DNA of 64,000 nucleotides from Denitratimonas tolerans (GTDB lineage Bacteria; Pseudomonadota; Gammaproteobacteria; Xanthomonadales; Xanthomonadaceae), in NCBI RefSeq assembly GCF_037203605.1, contig NZ_JBBDHC010000008.1, positions 91,153-155,152 of the forward strand. Direction: 5' to 3'. Made by a program: the position numbers and the translations under genes. Every line of letters starts with the position of its first letter. Positions within the stretch are counted from its first letter, which is position 1. The notes under the pieces are model-generated. The model was not told the DNA's origin. It saw nothing but the letters and a program-made list of their open reading frames with translations, and made no database searches. Shown here one piece after another: positions 41,646 to 50,000 of this stretch.

Positions 41646-44606
41646 GTGCCGCTGAGCCTCAACGAAATCCGCGCCCGCGCCCTGGCCTTTTCCGGCGAAT
41701 GGGCGGAAGTCACCTCCGAGCGCGCCGAGGCGCAGAGCTTCTGGAACGAGTTTTTCAACGTGTTCGGCGTCAACCGCCGCCGCGTGGCCGTGTTCGAGCA
41801 GAAGGCGGCGCGCTTCACCGGCAGCACCCACGGCCGCATCGACGTGTTCTGGCCCGGCGTGATGCTGGCCGAACACAAGAGCGAAGGCCGCGACCTCGAC
41901 GCCGCCTACGCGCAGGCCACCGATTATTTCGCCGGCCTGAAAGACGCCGAGCTGCCGCGCTTCGTGCTGGTGTCCGACTTCCGGCGCTTCCGCCTGCACG
42001 ATCTGGAAACCGGCGAGCGCAGCGACTTCACCCTGCCCGAGCTGCACAGGCAGATCGGCCGCTTCGGCTTCATCAGCGGCTACCAGACCCGCAGCTATCA
42101 GGAAGAAGATCCCGTCAACGTGCAGGCTGCCGAGCGCATGGGCCGCCTGCACGATGCGCTGAAGGACGCCGGCTACCACGGCCACGCGCTGGAACTGCTG
42201 CTGGTGCGGCTGCTGTTCTGCCTGTTCGCCGACGACACCGGCATCTTCCCGCGCCAGAGCTTCCACGACCTCATCGTCCAGCGCACCAGCGAAGACGGTG
42301 CCGACCTCGGCATGTGGATCGGGCGCATCTTCCAGGTGCTCGATACCGCGCCGGAGCGCCGCCAGACCACGCTGGACGAACAGCTGGCCGAACTGCCCTG
42401 GGTCAACGGCAAGCTGTTCGAGGAAATCCTGCCGCTGGCGGATTTCAACGCGCAGATGCGCGCCCTGCTGCTGGATGCCAGCACGCTCGACTGGAGCCGG
42501 ATCAGCCCGGCCATCTTCGGCTCGATGTTCCAGTCGGTGATGGACGACAAGGCCCGCCGCAACCTCGGCGCGCACTACACCAGCGAGAAGAACATCCTCA
42601 AACTGATCGGCCCGCTGTTCCTCGACGGCCTCAAGGCCGAGCTGGACCGCGCCGGCAACGACGAGAAGAAGCTGGCGCAGCTGCACCGCAGGCTGGCCGC
42701 GCTGACCTTCCTCGATCCCGCCTGCGGCTGCGGCAACTTCCTGGTGATCGCCTACCGCGAACTGCGCGCGCTGGAGCTGGAAATCCTGCGCCGCCAGTTC
42801 GCCACCCAGCGCTCCGTGCTGGCGCACGTGCAGGACCACGTGCTGGTGGACGTGGACCAGTTCCACGGCATCGAGATCGAGGAGTTCCCGGCCCAGATCG
42901 CGCAGGTGGCGATGTGGCTGATGGACCACCAGATGAACCTGCGCGTCTCCGAGCAATTCGGCGAGAACGTGGTGCGGCTGCCGCTGAAGAAGTCCGCCAC
43001 CATCGTCCACGGCAACGCGCTGCGAATCGACTGGAACGACGTGGTGTCGGCGGAGAAGCTGAGCTTTATTCTGGGGAATCCGCCATTCATCGGCTCGAAG
43101 TTGATGACGCCGGAGCAGCGCGAGGATCTGCTGGCCGTTGCCGGTGGACTCAAGGGCGCGGGCGTGCTGGATTTTGTCAGCGCCTGGTATCTCAAGGCGG
43201 TCGACTACATCCGGCAGACCGAAGCCCTGGCCCGTCATTCCCGCGAAAGCGGGAATCGCTCTTCGCCTGCTGGGCCCGACACCGGAATCCGCTGCGCCTT
43301 CGTCTCCACCAACTCCATCACCCAGGGCGAGCAGGTGGGCATCCTCTGGGGCGAAATGTTGGCGCGCGGCATGCGCATCTTTTTTGCCCATCGCACCTTC
43401 CGCTGGAACAACGAGGCGCGCGGCGTGGCCGCGGTGCATTGCGTGATCGTGGGCTTTGCCGGCAGCGAGATTTCGCCGAAGCGGTTGTTCGACTATCAGG
43501 AGATTGCCGGCGAGCCACATGAAGTGCCGGCGGGCAACATCAATCCGTATCTGGTGGATGCGGCGGATGTTCTGTTGCCCAATCGCAGCAAACCGCTCTG
43601 CAACGTGCCGTCGATCGGCATTGGCAACAAGCCGATCGACGGCGGCAACTACCTGTTCACCACCGAGGAGCGTGATGCGTTCATCGCCAGTGAGCCAGCA
43701 TCAGCGGCATGGTTTCGGCGCTGGCTGGGATCGGATGAGTTCATCAACGGTTGGGAACGCTGGTGCCTGTGGCTCGGGGATTGCCCACCAGCCGAGCTGC
43801 GGCAAATGCCGGAGGCGTTAAAGCGTATCGAGGCAGTGCGGGAACTGCGAAAGGCCAGCAAGAGCCCACCAACGCAAAAGTTGGCGGACACGCCGACGCG
43901 ATTCCACGTGGAGAATATTCCGGACGACAACTACCTGGTGATTCCGGAAGTGTCGTCCGAGCGGCGCGCATTCATTCCAATCGGCTTCATGACGCCGGAC
44001 ACGTTGTGCAGCAATCTTGTGAAAATCGTTCCGAACGCGACGCTGTTCCACTTCGGCATCGTCACGTCCACCATGCACATGGCGTGGGTACGCACCGTCT
44101 GCGGTCGCCTCAAAAGCGACTACCGCTACTCCGCCGGCATCGTCTACAACAACTTCCCCTGGCCCGAACTGCCGGCCGCAACCGACCAGAGCGATGGGAC
44201 AGACATTCGTCTGTCAGGAGCGGCCCGCCTGCGCGGGAATGACGGGCAAGGGGCGCGCGGGCATGACGAGCAAGGGCAAAAGCACCGCGCCGCCATCGAG
44301 GCCGCCGCGCAGGCCGTGCTCGACGCCCGCGCCCAGTTTCCCGATGCCACCCTCGCCGACCTCTACGACCCGCTGACCATGCCGCCGGCGCTGGTGAAAG
44401 CCCACGCCGCGCTCGACAAGGCCGTGGACGCCGCCTACCTCGCCGCCGAAAAAGCCGCCGGCCGCAAACCGCCCAGGCTCACCACCGACGCCGAACGCGT
44501 CGCCTTCCTGTTCGAGCGCTACCAGCAGCTCACCTCCCTGCTGCCCGAGCCTTCCGCCAAGCCCGCGCGCGCCCGCAAGCCCCCGCGCGCCCCTGCACCC
44601 GCGTAG
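41646..44606 (+). CDS. MmeI-family Type IIL restriction-modification enzyme
   Basis: Single-chain enzyme that both methylates adenine and cuts about 20 bp from its site. It has 986 residues from a GTG giving MPLSLNEIRARALAFSGEW. The nuclease motif D66-X9-E76-X-K78 (IDVFWPGVMLAEHK) matches MmeI's D-X9-EXK. A helical linker follows. The methyltransferase has SAM motif FLDPACGCGNFL near residue 355 and catalytic GNPPF near 478. The target-recognition region covers residues ~620-840. Two segments absent from MmeI look repeat-encoded: ARHSRESGNRSSP near residue 530 and DGTDIRLSGAARLRGNDGQG near 850. The last ~135 codons are duplicated at 51,669-52,264. Confidence 0.93.
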   Translation: MPLSLNEIRARALAFSGEWAEVTSERAEAQSFWNEFFNVFGVNRRRVAVFEQKAARFTGSTHGRIDVFWPGVMLAEHKSEGRDLDAAYAQATDYFAGLKDAELPRFVLVSDFRRFRLHDLETGERSDFTLPELHRQIGRFGFISGYQTRSYQEEDPVNVQAAERMGRLHDALKDAGYHGHALELLLVRLLFCLFADDTGIFPRQSFHDLIVQRTSEDGADLGMWIGRIFQVLDTAPERRQTTLDEQLAELPWVNGKLFEEILPLADFNAQMRALLLDASTLDWSRISPAIFGSMFQSVMDDKARRNLGAHYTSEKNILKLIGPLFLDGLKAELDRAGNDEKKLAQLHRRLAALTFLDPACGCGNFLVIAYRELRALELEILRRQFATQRSVLAHVQDHVLVDVDQFHGIEIEEFPAQIAQVAMWLMDHQMNLRVSEQFGENVVRLPLKKSATIVHGNALRIDWNDVVSAEKLSFILGNPPFIGSKLMTPEQREDLLAVAGGLKGAGVLDFVSAWYLKAVDYIRQTEALARHSRESGNRSSPAGPDTGIRCAFVSTNSITQGEQVGILWGEMLARGMRIFFAHRTFRWNNEARGVAAVHCVIVGFAGSEISPKRLFDYQEIAGEPHEVPAGNINPYLVDAADVLLPNRSKPLCNVPSIGIGNKPIDGGNYLFTTEERDAFIASEPASAAWFRRWLGSDEFINGWERWCLWLGDCPPAELRQMPEALKRIEAVRELRKASKSPPTQKLADTPTRFHVENIPDDNYLVIPEVSSERRAFIPIGFMTPDTLCSNLVKIVPNATLFHFGIVTSTMHMAWVRTVCGRLKSDYRYSAGIVYNNFPWPELPAATDQSDGTDIRLSGAARLRGNDGQGARGHDEQGQKHRAAIEAAAQAVLDARAQFPDATLADLYDPLTMPPALVKAHAALDKAVDAAYLAAEKAAGRKPPRLTTDAERVAFLFERYQQLTSLLPEPSAKPARARKPPRAPAPA
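43231..43256 (+). repeat. Dispersed palindromic repeat inserted in the restriction-modification gene
   Basis: CCCGTC followed by ATTCCCGC-GAAA-GCGGGAAT. It is the same family as the palindromes at 39,927 and 51,740, here kept in frame and translated as ARHSRESGN. In MmeI the corresponding position has only a few residues, so this copy seems to have been tolerated as a peptide insertion between the catalytic core and the next conserved block (IRCAFVSTN). Confidence 0.75.
44193..44290 (+). repeat. Second repeat-derived insertion in the restriction-modification gene; start of the duplicated tail
   Basis: Begins GATGGGACAGAC, with the small palindrome GACAGAC-ATTC-GTCTGTC at 44,198-44,215. It continues with GCGCGGGAATGAC and two GGGCATGACGAGCAAGGG-like units. 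It is translated as a glycine-rich, charged linker joining target-recognition and C-terminal helices. A diverged copy starts at 51,669, so the large duplication in this island begins at or inside this repeat. Confidence 0.65.
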
Positions 44607-44608
44607 CG

Positions 44609-44812
44609 CCCCCGTCGGGCGTGCTCACCGCGTCGAGCAGGCCCGAGGCAAGCGTATTGCGTGGTCTGGATGCCGCCGTTGCGGAAGCTGCGCACCCGGC
44701 GAACCCGGCCGCAGGCATCGTAGTCGTACTCCACCGCCTCGCCGTTCACGCCCACGATCCGACCCGGCTGGCCGCGGCCGTTGTGCTGGCTGTAGGTCAC
44801 CGCGTGGCCGAG
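44609..44812 (-). pseudogene. Remnant of an rhs gene
   Basis: About 200 bp on the minus strand encode a diverged piece of the Rhs core (AVTYSQHNGRGQPGRIVGVN and RVRSFRNGGIQTTQYA). It aligns with residues encoded around 49,450-49,653 in the full-length rhs gene. It has a frameshift near its end (QYACLG instead of QYAYAASG), no start and no continuation. It abuts the stop of the restriction-modification gene within 3 bp, so a recombination end-point lies there. Confidence 0.85.
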
Positions 44813-44899
44813 TTCGGCGGAGTGATTGTGCTCTCGAAGCTTTTGGCAGAATCTACCGCGGCCCACAAAAAAGCATCCCATCCGGGTGTTTATTGAAAA

Positions 44900-45367
44900 T
44901 CATGGCTCATTACCACACGCTTCGATTTTGCCTGGATAATTTGATTTGCACCATAGTTTCCACTTCTCATAATTCTGTTTGCGCTCTTCAGGCGTGGCAC
45001 CATTGTAAACGAACAAAAAGCTTTCCCCAGTTATTTGATTTAGAATTGCGGCTATTGCGTCGTGTACCGTCTCGGGGCTGTAATGACGCGACGCCTCAAA
45101 GGAATCTGACGCTTTATTTGCGAGAGTAATCTTAGGCGCGGCCAAGGGGCGATTATCAGAAAGATGGCCAATGAGAGAGGGCACTGCTTGTTGCCCAAGC
45201 TTGCCAAGCTCGGCCAATGCCTTTTCCTGAGTTTTCGCTGACTTGGTTGTTTCATCAACAAGCCTGGAAATATGATTTTCCAACTCGCCATTAACGCCGC
45301 TTATCGCGCAACCCATCAGGACGCCTGAAAGCAGGAGCGTGGCCAAAAACCTGATAATAATGCTCAT
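44900..45367 (-). CDS. Lipoprotein, candidate immunity protein for the metallopeptidase toxin
   Basis: The 155-residue protein has a lipoprotein signal (FLATLLLSGVLMGC, lipobox LMGC). The mature part is helical and contains a HEAT-like stretch (KALAELGKLGQQAVPSLIGHL) and a C-terminal part with two cysteines (LWCKSNYPGKIEACGNEP). It starts 17 bp after the stop of an Rhs module with a protease tip and is AT-rich like that tip. Genes directly downstream of Rhs tips usually encode the cognate immunity protein, and a periplasmic lipoprotein could neutralise a toxin acting there. The immunity role is inferred from position only. Confidence 0.65.
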   Translation of the reverse strand: MSIIIRFLATLLLSGVLMGCAISGVNGELENHISRLVDETTKSAKTQEKALAELGKLGQQAVPSLIGHLSDNRPLAAPKITLANKASDSFEASRHYSPETVHDAIAAILNQITGESFLFVYNGATPEERKQNYEKWKLWCKSNYPGKIEACGNEP

Positions 45368-45384
45368 TTAATATCACCATTATT

Positions 45385-46785
45385 TTAGTCGCAACCGAAA
45401 GCATCAAGTATTCCCTGTCGGTCTGCCGGAGTTACTACCCCCATGTGTTCAGCCATGATCGTGCCTTCCCAGCCAGGCTGAGGCGTAGTAACCCCCGGGG
45501 TAGTTTCCGCGTAACGATCATCCAACTTCATAAGATGCCCTGCCTCATGCGCAGCCACCCATGGATGCTCTCCGCCGTACCACGTACCACCATTTCCTCG
45601 TACAAAGGACCGGCCTCTTCCAGATGGAACATTGATTGACGACGCGCGCCAACCACCAATGCTGGTCGTAACCTCAAAGCCAGGCGCAGACCATCTGTCT
45701 TCAATAGACGATCTCATAGCGGCTATCGTCGCGGAGGTCGCACCACTGCCTTTAAATTTAAGATTGATGTCGATCTTGGCCCGCCCATTACCCATGCATT
45801 CGCACTTTGTGCGCAACCCCAACGGATCCACAAACATCACCGGATTCCCACCCACATACGCATAGGTGTTGATCCCGCCATTGAGCCCGATGGGGTCGGA
45901 TTGCAAGTACCTCCCCGTGGCCGGATCGTAGTCGCGGTGGATGTTGTAGGCAAAACCCGTCTCGGTATCGCGGTACTGGCCGGGGAAGCCGAGGGGGTAG
46001 CCGCCGATCTGATCGAGGGTCACGCTGTGGTTGAAGGCGGCCAGTCTTGCGCGCCAGACGATGGCGTTCGTCGAGTCGGTGATGCGCTCGGGGCGGCCCA
46101 GATGGTCGGCGTGCAGGTGGTACAGGGTATTGCTGTTGCCCGAGCCGTTGTTGCGCACGAAGGCGATGGGCCGGCCGTTGAGGTACAGGTGCTGGGTGCG
46201 CTGGTTTGTTGCGAGGTTGCGCTCGTAGAGCAGTTGGCCGTTCATGCCGTACACGAAGCGGGCGGTGGCGCCGTTGACGGTCTTTTCCACGCGCAGGCCG
46301 GTGGCGGCGATGGTGTAGCCGGCGTTGAGGCCCGGGCCGGTGATGGCGCTCAGGCGGTTGAAGGGGTCGTAGGTGAACTGCCAGGTCGATGCCGACGGGG
46401 TGATGTTCTCGAAGCCGTCGGCAAAGAGGCTTTGGGTGCCGTGGGGTTCGGCGGCGGGAGTTTCGTAGAAACGACGGGCGAAGGCAGGTTCGATGTAGCT
46501 CCCGCCCATCCCGTACTCGCCCTCACCCAGCTCCGGCTCCGGCTCGACGTTGAGGCTCAGCGGGCCGGTGAGGCTCTGTACCTGACCGGTAGGCTTGTAG
46601 GCGTAGCTGCGGTTCAGGCCGCCGCTGATGGCGCTGAGGCGGTTGCTGGTGGGGGCGATGGTGTAGCTGCTGGCGATGCCGCTGTGGGTGTGCCCCTCGC
46701 GGTTGCCGCTGGCGTCGTAGGCGAACACTTGGCAATCAAGGCCCGTTACATACCCCAAAATGCGTCCCAAAGTCGCTGCCACCAT
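45385..46785 (-). CDS. Orphan Rhs C-terminal module with predicted zinc metallopeptidase tip
   Basis: This 466-residue frame is not a whole toxin. It lacks a signal peptide and most of the Rhs shell. After ~17 junction residues it enters the Rhs core at VFAYDASGNREGH and runs to the conserved NPVMFVDPLGLR. The variable tip (~140 residues) then begins TKCECMGNGRAKIDINLKF. The tip carries a zinc motif HEAGHLMKLDD (HExxH with Asp at the metzincin third-ligand position) and a downstream IMAEHMGVVTPADRQ resembling a Met-turn. Such orphan modules can recombine into the full-length gene upstream. The first 919 bp of shared core are nearly identical between the two. Confidence 0.8.
   Translation of the reverse strand: MVAATLGRILGYVTGLDCQVFAYDASGNREGHTHSGIASSYTIAPTSNRLSAISGGLNRSYAYKPTGQVQSLTGPLSLNVEPEPELGEGEYGMGGSYIEPAFARRFYETPAAEPHGTQSLFADGFENITPSASTWQFTYDPFNRLSAITGPGLNAGYTIAATGLRVEKTVNGATARFVYGMNGQLLYERNLATNQRTQHLYLNGRPIAFVRNNGSGNSNTLYHLHADHLGRPERITDSTNAIVWRARLAAFNHSVTLDQIGGYPLGFPGQYRDTETGFAYNIHRDYDPATGRYLQSDPIGLNGGINTYAYVGGNPVMFVDPLGLRTKCECMGNGRAKIDINLKFKGSGATSATIAAMRSSIEDRWSAPGFEVTTSIGGWRASSINVPSGRGRSFVRGNGGTWYGGEHPWVAAHEAGHLMKLDDRYAETTPGVTTPQPGWEGTIMAEHMGVVTPADRQGILDAFGCD
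45814..46732. repeat. Direct repeat copy 1 of the Rhs core
   Basis: 919 bp matching 47,372-48,290 without net insertion or deletion and with only scattered differences. It ends exactly where the toxin tips diverge (just after DPLGLR) at one side, and at VFAYDA/AFAYDA on the other. Long stretches are identical, which points to recent duplication or gene conversion. Confidence 0.9.
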
Positions 46786-47009
46786 AATTTGAGAACATGC
46801 CCAATGTTAGTAGGGCGCTTAAACAATGAAAATAGCAGCCACAGTGTGCTTGCCGCAATAATAATAAACGCCACGAATGTAATCCATGCAGGACTAACGC
46901 TCCTGGAGATCCACCACGCAAGAATTACAACGGAAACAATAAGAAAATAGCGGAATAGAGTTAATCCGTTCACAATCCCATCGTCCCAAGTTCCATAAAA
47001 AAATCCCAA
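46746..47009 (-). CDS. Small membrane protein, candidate immunity to the main Rhs tip
   Basis: An 87-residue protein with two hydrophobic helices (LFRYFLIVSVVILAWWI and AWITFVAFIIIAASTLWLLFSLF) and a tryptophan-rich basic C-terminus. Its start overlaps the last 40 nt of the full-length rhs gene in another frame, and its end overlaps the first codons of the orphan module. The sequence is AT-rich, like the neighbouring toxin tip. Position right behind a variable Rhs tip suggests an immunity protein acting in the inner membrane; this is inferred from context. Confidence 0.65.
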   Translation of the reverse strand: MGFFYGTWDDGIVNGLTLFRYFLIVSVVILAWWISRSVSPAWITFVAFIIIAASTLWLLFSLFKRPTNIGHVLKLWWQRLWDAFWGM

Positions 47010-50000
47010 GGAGCTTCAAAAGCATTCATTATTCGCTCGCCGGCAATATTTAACCAGTATGGCTCATTTGGATCGTCAGACTCTGTCCCCCAAGGTAACA
47101 GACCTGAGCCCGTCTTTATGGTATCCGCTATAGAATAGTCACTACTATCTTCACAACCAGCCTCATTCCATTGTTGATTGGCTCGAGCAAGCGCCTTTTC
47201 AGCACTCATTACATTCCACGCCCCCAGCGCCACAAGTCCCGCACCCGGCGTTGAACCGACCCCAGTTCCCTGAATTCCGGCTCCTGCCATGATGCGAAGC
47301 GTGCCAGATGCGTAGAGCCGCCCCGCATTCATAGTGTTACCAATACTTACAAATGTCTTAGGCCAGTTTCTCAACCCCAACGGATCCACAAACATCACCG
47401 GATTCCCACTCACATACGCATAGGTGTTTATCCCGCCATTGAGTCCAATCGGGTCGGATTGCAAGTACCGCCCCGTGGCCGGATCGTAGTCGCGGTGGAT
47501 GTTGTAGGCAAAACCCGTCTCGGTATCGCGGTACTGGCCGGGGAAGCCGAGGGGGTAGCCGCCGATCTGATCGAGGGTCACGCTGTGGTTGAAGGCGGCC
47601 AGTCTTGCGCGCCAGACGATGGCGTTCGTCGAGTCGGTGATGCGCTCGGGGCGGCCCAGATGGTCGGCGTGCAGGTGGTACAGGGTATTGCTGTTGCCCG
47701 AGCCGTTGTTGCGCACGAAGGCGATGGGCCGGCCGTTGAGGTACAGGTGCTGGGTGCGCTGGTTTGTTGCGAGGTTGCGCTCGTAGAGCAGTTGGCCGTT
47801 CATGCCGTACACGAAGCGCGTGGTGGCACCGTTGACGGTCTTTTCCACGCGCAGGCCGGTGGCGGCGATCTTGTAGCCGGCGCTGAGGCCGGGGCCGGTG
47901 ATGGCGCTCAGGCGGTTGAAGGGGTCGTAGGTGAACTGCCAGGTCGATGCCGGCGGAGTCGTGCTCTCGAAGCCGTCGGCAAAGAGGCTTTGGGTGCCGT
48001 GGGGTTCGGCGGCGGGAGTTTCGTAGGAACGACGGGCGAAGGCGGATTCGATGTAGCTCCCACCCATTCCGTACTCACCTTCACCCAGCGCCGGCTCCGG
48101 TTCGGCATTCAGGCTCAGCGGGCCGGTGAGGCTCTGTACCTGGCCGGTAGGCTTGTAGGCGTAGCTGCGGCTCAGGCCGCCCGCGATGGTGTCGATGCGG
48201 TTGCTGGTGGGGGCGATGGTGTAGCTGCTGGCGATGCCGCTGTGGGTGTGCCCCTCGCGGTTGCCGCCGGCATCGTAGGCGAACGCCTGGTTGCCCATGC
48301 CCGCGAGGACCGACTCCAGACGATCGAGGTCATCGTAGCCATAGGTCTGCGTAGAACTGGGAATGGTGCCGTGGACCAGATCGGTGAGGCGGTCGTTGGT
48401 GTCATAGCCGTAGTTGAGGTTGTAGCCACCGCTGGTAGTGATGCGCGTCAGCCGACCGTCGAGGTCGAAGCGCTCGTCGCGGGTGGGTCCGTTGCCGTGG
48501 CGGAGGCGGTACTGGCTGCCCTGGTTGCCGGCCAGGGCGGTGAGCGCGATGCTGTCGGCCACGGTGTGTGCGATGCCGTCGAAGGTGGCGGTCATCGCGG
48601 TAACGCGGTCGAGGGTGTAGGCGTAGTCGGCAAAGACGCTGCCGGGGTATTCGATCCGGTGCAGCCGGCCCAGGTTGTCGTACTCGAAGCGGTGCAGGTA
48701 GCCGGTCTGGCCGCCAATCGTGGGCCGCTGCAGGGTGAGCGCGCCGTAGGCGTCATAGCCCAACTCCAGGCTCTGGTGCGGATCGTCGATGCGGCAGATG
48801 CGGCCCTTCCTGCCGGCACCGCAGTTGCTGCCCACGTCCCAGGTGGTGGTATGGGTCAGGCCGCCCGCCGTCACCGTGGTGGGCCGGCCCAGGGTGTCAT
48901 AACCGTAGCCGAGGCTGACGCCATCGGCGCGGGTGGCACCGGTGCGCTGGCCGTAGGGGTTCCACTGCTGGGTGGTGGTGCCGGTGTCGGGGTTGCTGTA
49001 GCTCCACAGCTGGCCGAAGCCGTCGTACTGCCACTGGGTGACGAGGCCGCGCGGATCGGTGACCTGCGTGATGCGGTGGTTCTTGTCGTACTCGAACGAG
49101 GTGAGGCCCAGTTCGGCATCGGTCCGGGCGGTGAGGCGGTTCAGGGCGTCGTACTGGAACTGCGTCACCTGGCCCAGCGTGCGGGTGAGGGTTTGAAGGT
49201 TGCCGTTGAGGTCGTAGGTGTAGCCGGTTTCCTGTCCGTTATTGCCGCGCCGGGCGCGCACGCGGTCGAGTTCGTCGTAATCGGTGTAGCTGCGCGCGAT
49301 CAGGGCGCCGTTCAGACGCACCTCCTCGCGAACAGGATTGCTGGCCGCATCGTGGAACCATTCGCGCACCTGCGGGCCGGCGGGCGTGTTGCGGGTGACG
49401 GTCTGGAGGCGACGGGCGCTGTCGTAGGCGTAGCTCTCGGTCACCCCGTCGGGCGAGGTCACCGCGTCGAGCAGGCCCGAGGCGGCGTAGGCGTACTGCG
49501 TGGTCTGGACGCCGCCGTTGCGGAAGCTGCGCACCTGACGAACCCGGCCGCGGGCGTCGTAGTCGTACTCGATCTTCTCGCCGTTCACCCCCACGACCCG
49601 CCCCGGCTGGCCGCGGCCGTTGTGCTGGCTGTAGGTCACCGAGTGGCCGAGGCTGTTCTTCACCTCGGTCAGGTCGCCCTGCGCGCTGTAGGTGGAGGTG
49701 ATTTGATCGCCGGTGCCGGGCAGCGGACCGTCTTCGGTGAGGGTTTTGACCAGCCCGTTGGGGTGGAAGGTGTAGGCGTAGCCGGTGCTGCGGGTCTGGT
49801 TGGGCGTGCCGTGGGGCGAGAGGTTGTGGTGGGTGACGCTTTTCAGGCGGTGATCGGGATGATAGGCAAAACTCTGCCGATGGTCGCCCTGCAATTCCAC
49901 CCAGTTCGGGCGGTTGTTGGCCGTATCCCAGTCGTAGGTGGTGGTGCGGGCGACGGGCGTGCCTTCGGCTTCGACGATACCCAGCAGGTGGCCCTGGTCG

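Noticed and set aside
41406..43520. A 704-codon minus-strand frame over katA and the restriction gene
   Set aside because: It spans two genuine genes with intact catalytic motifs. Composition is that of a shadow frame.
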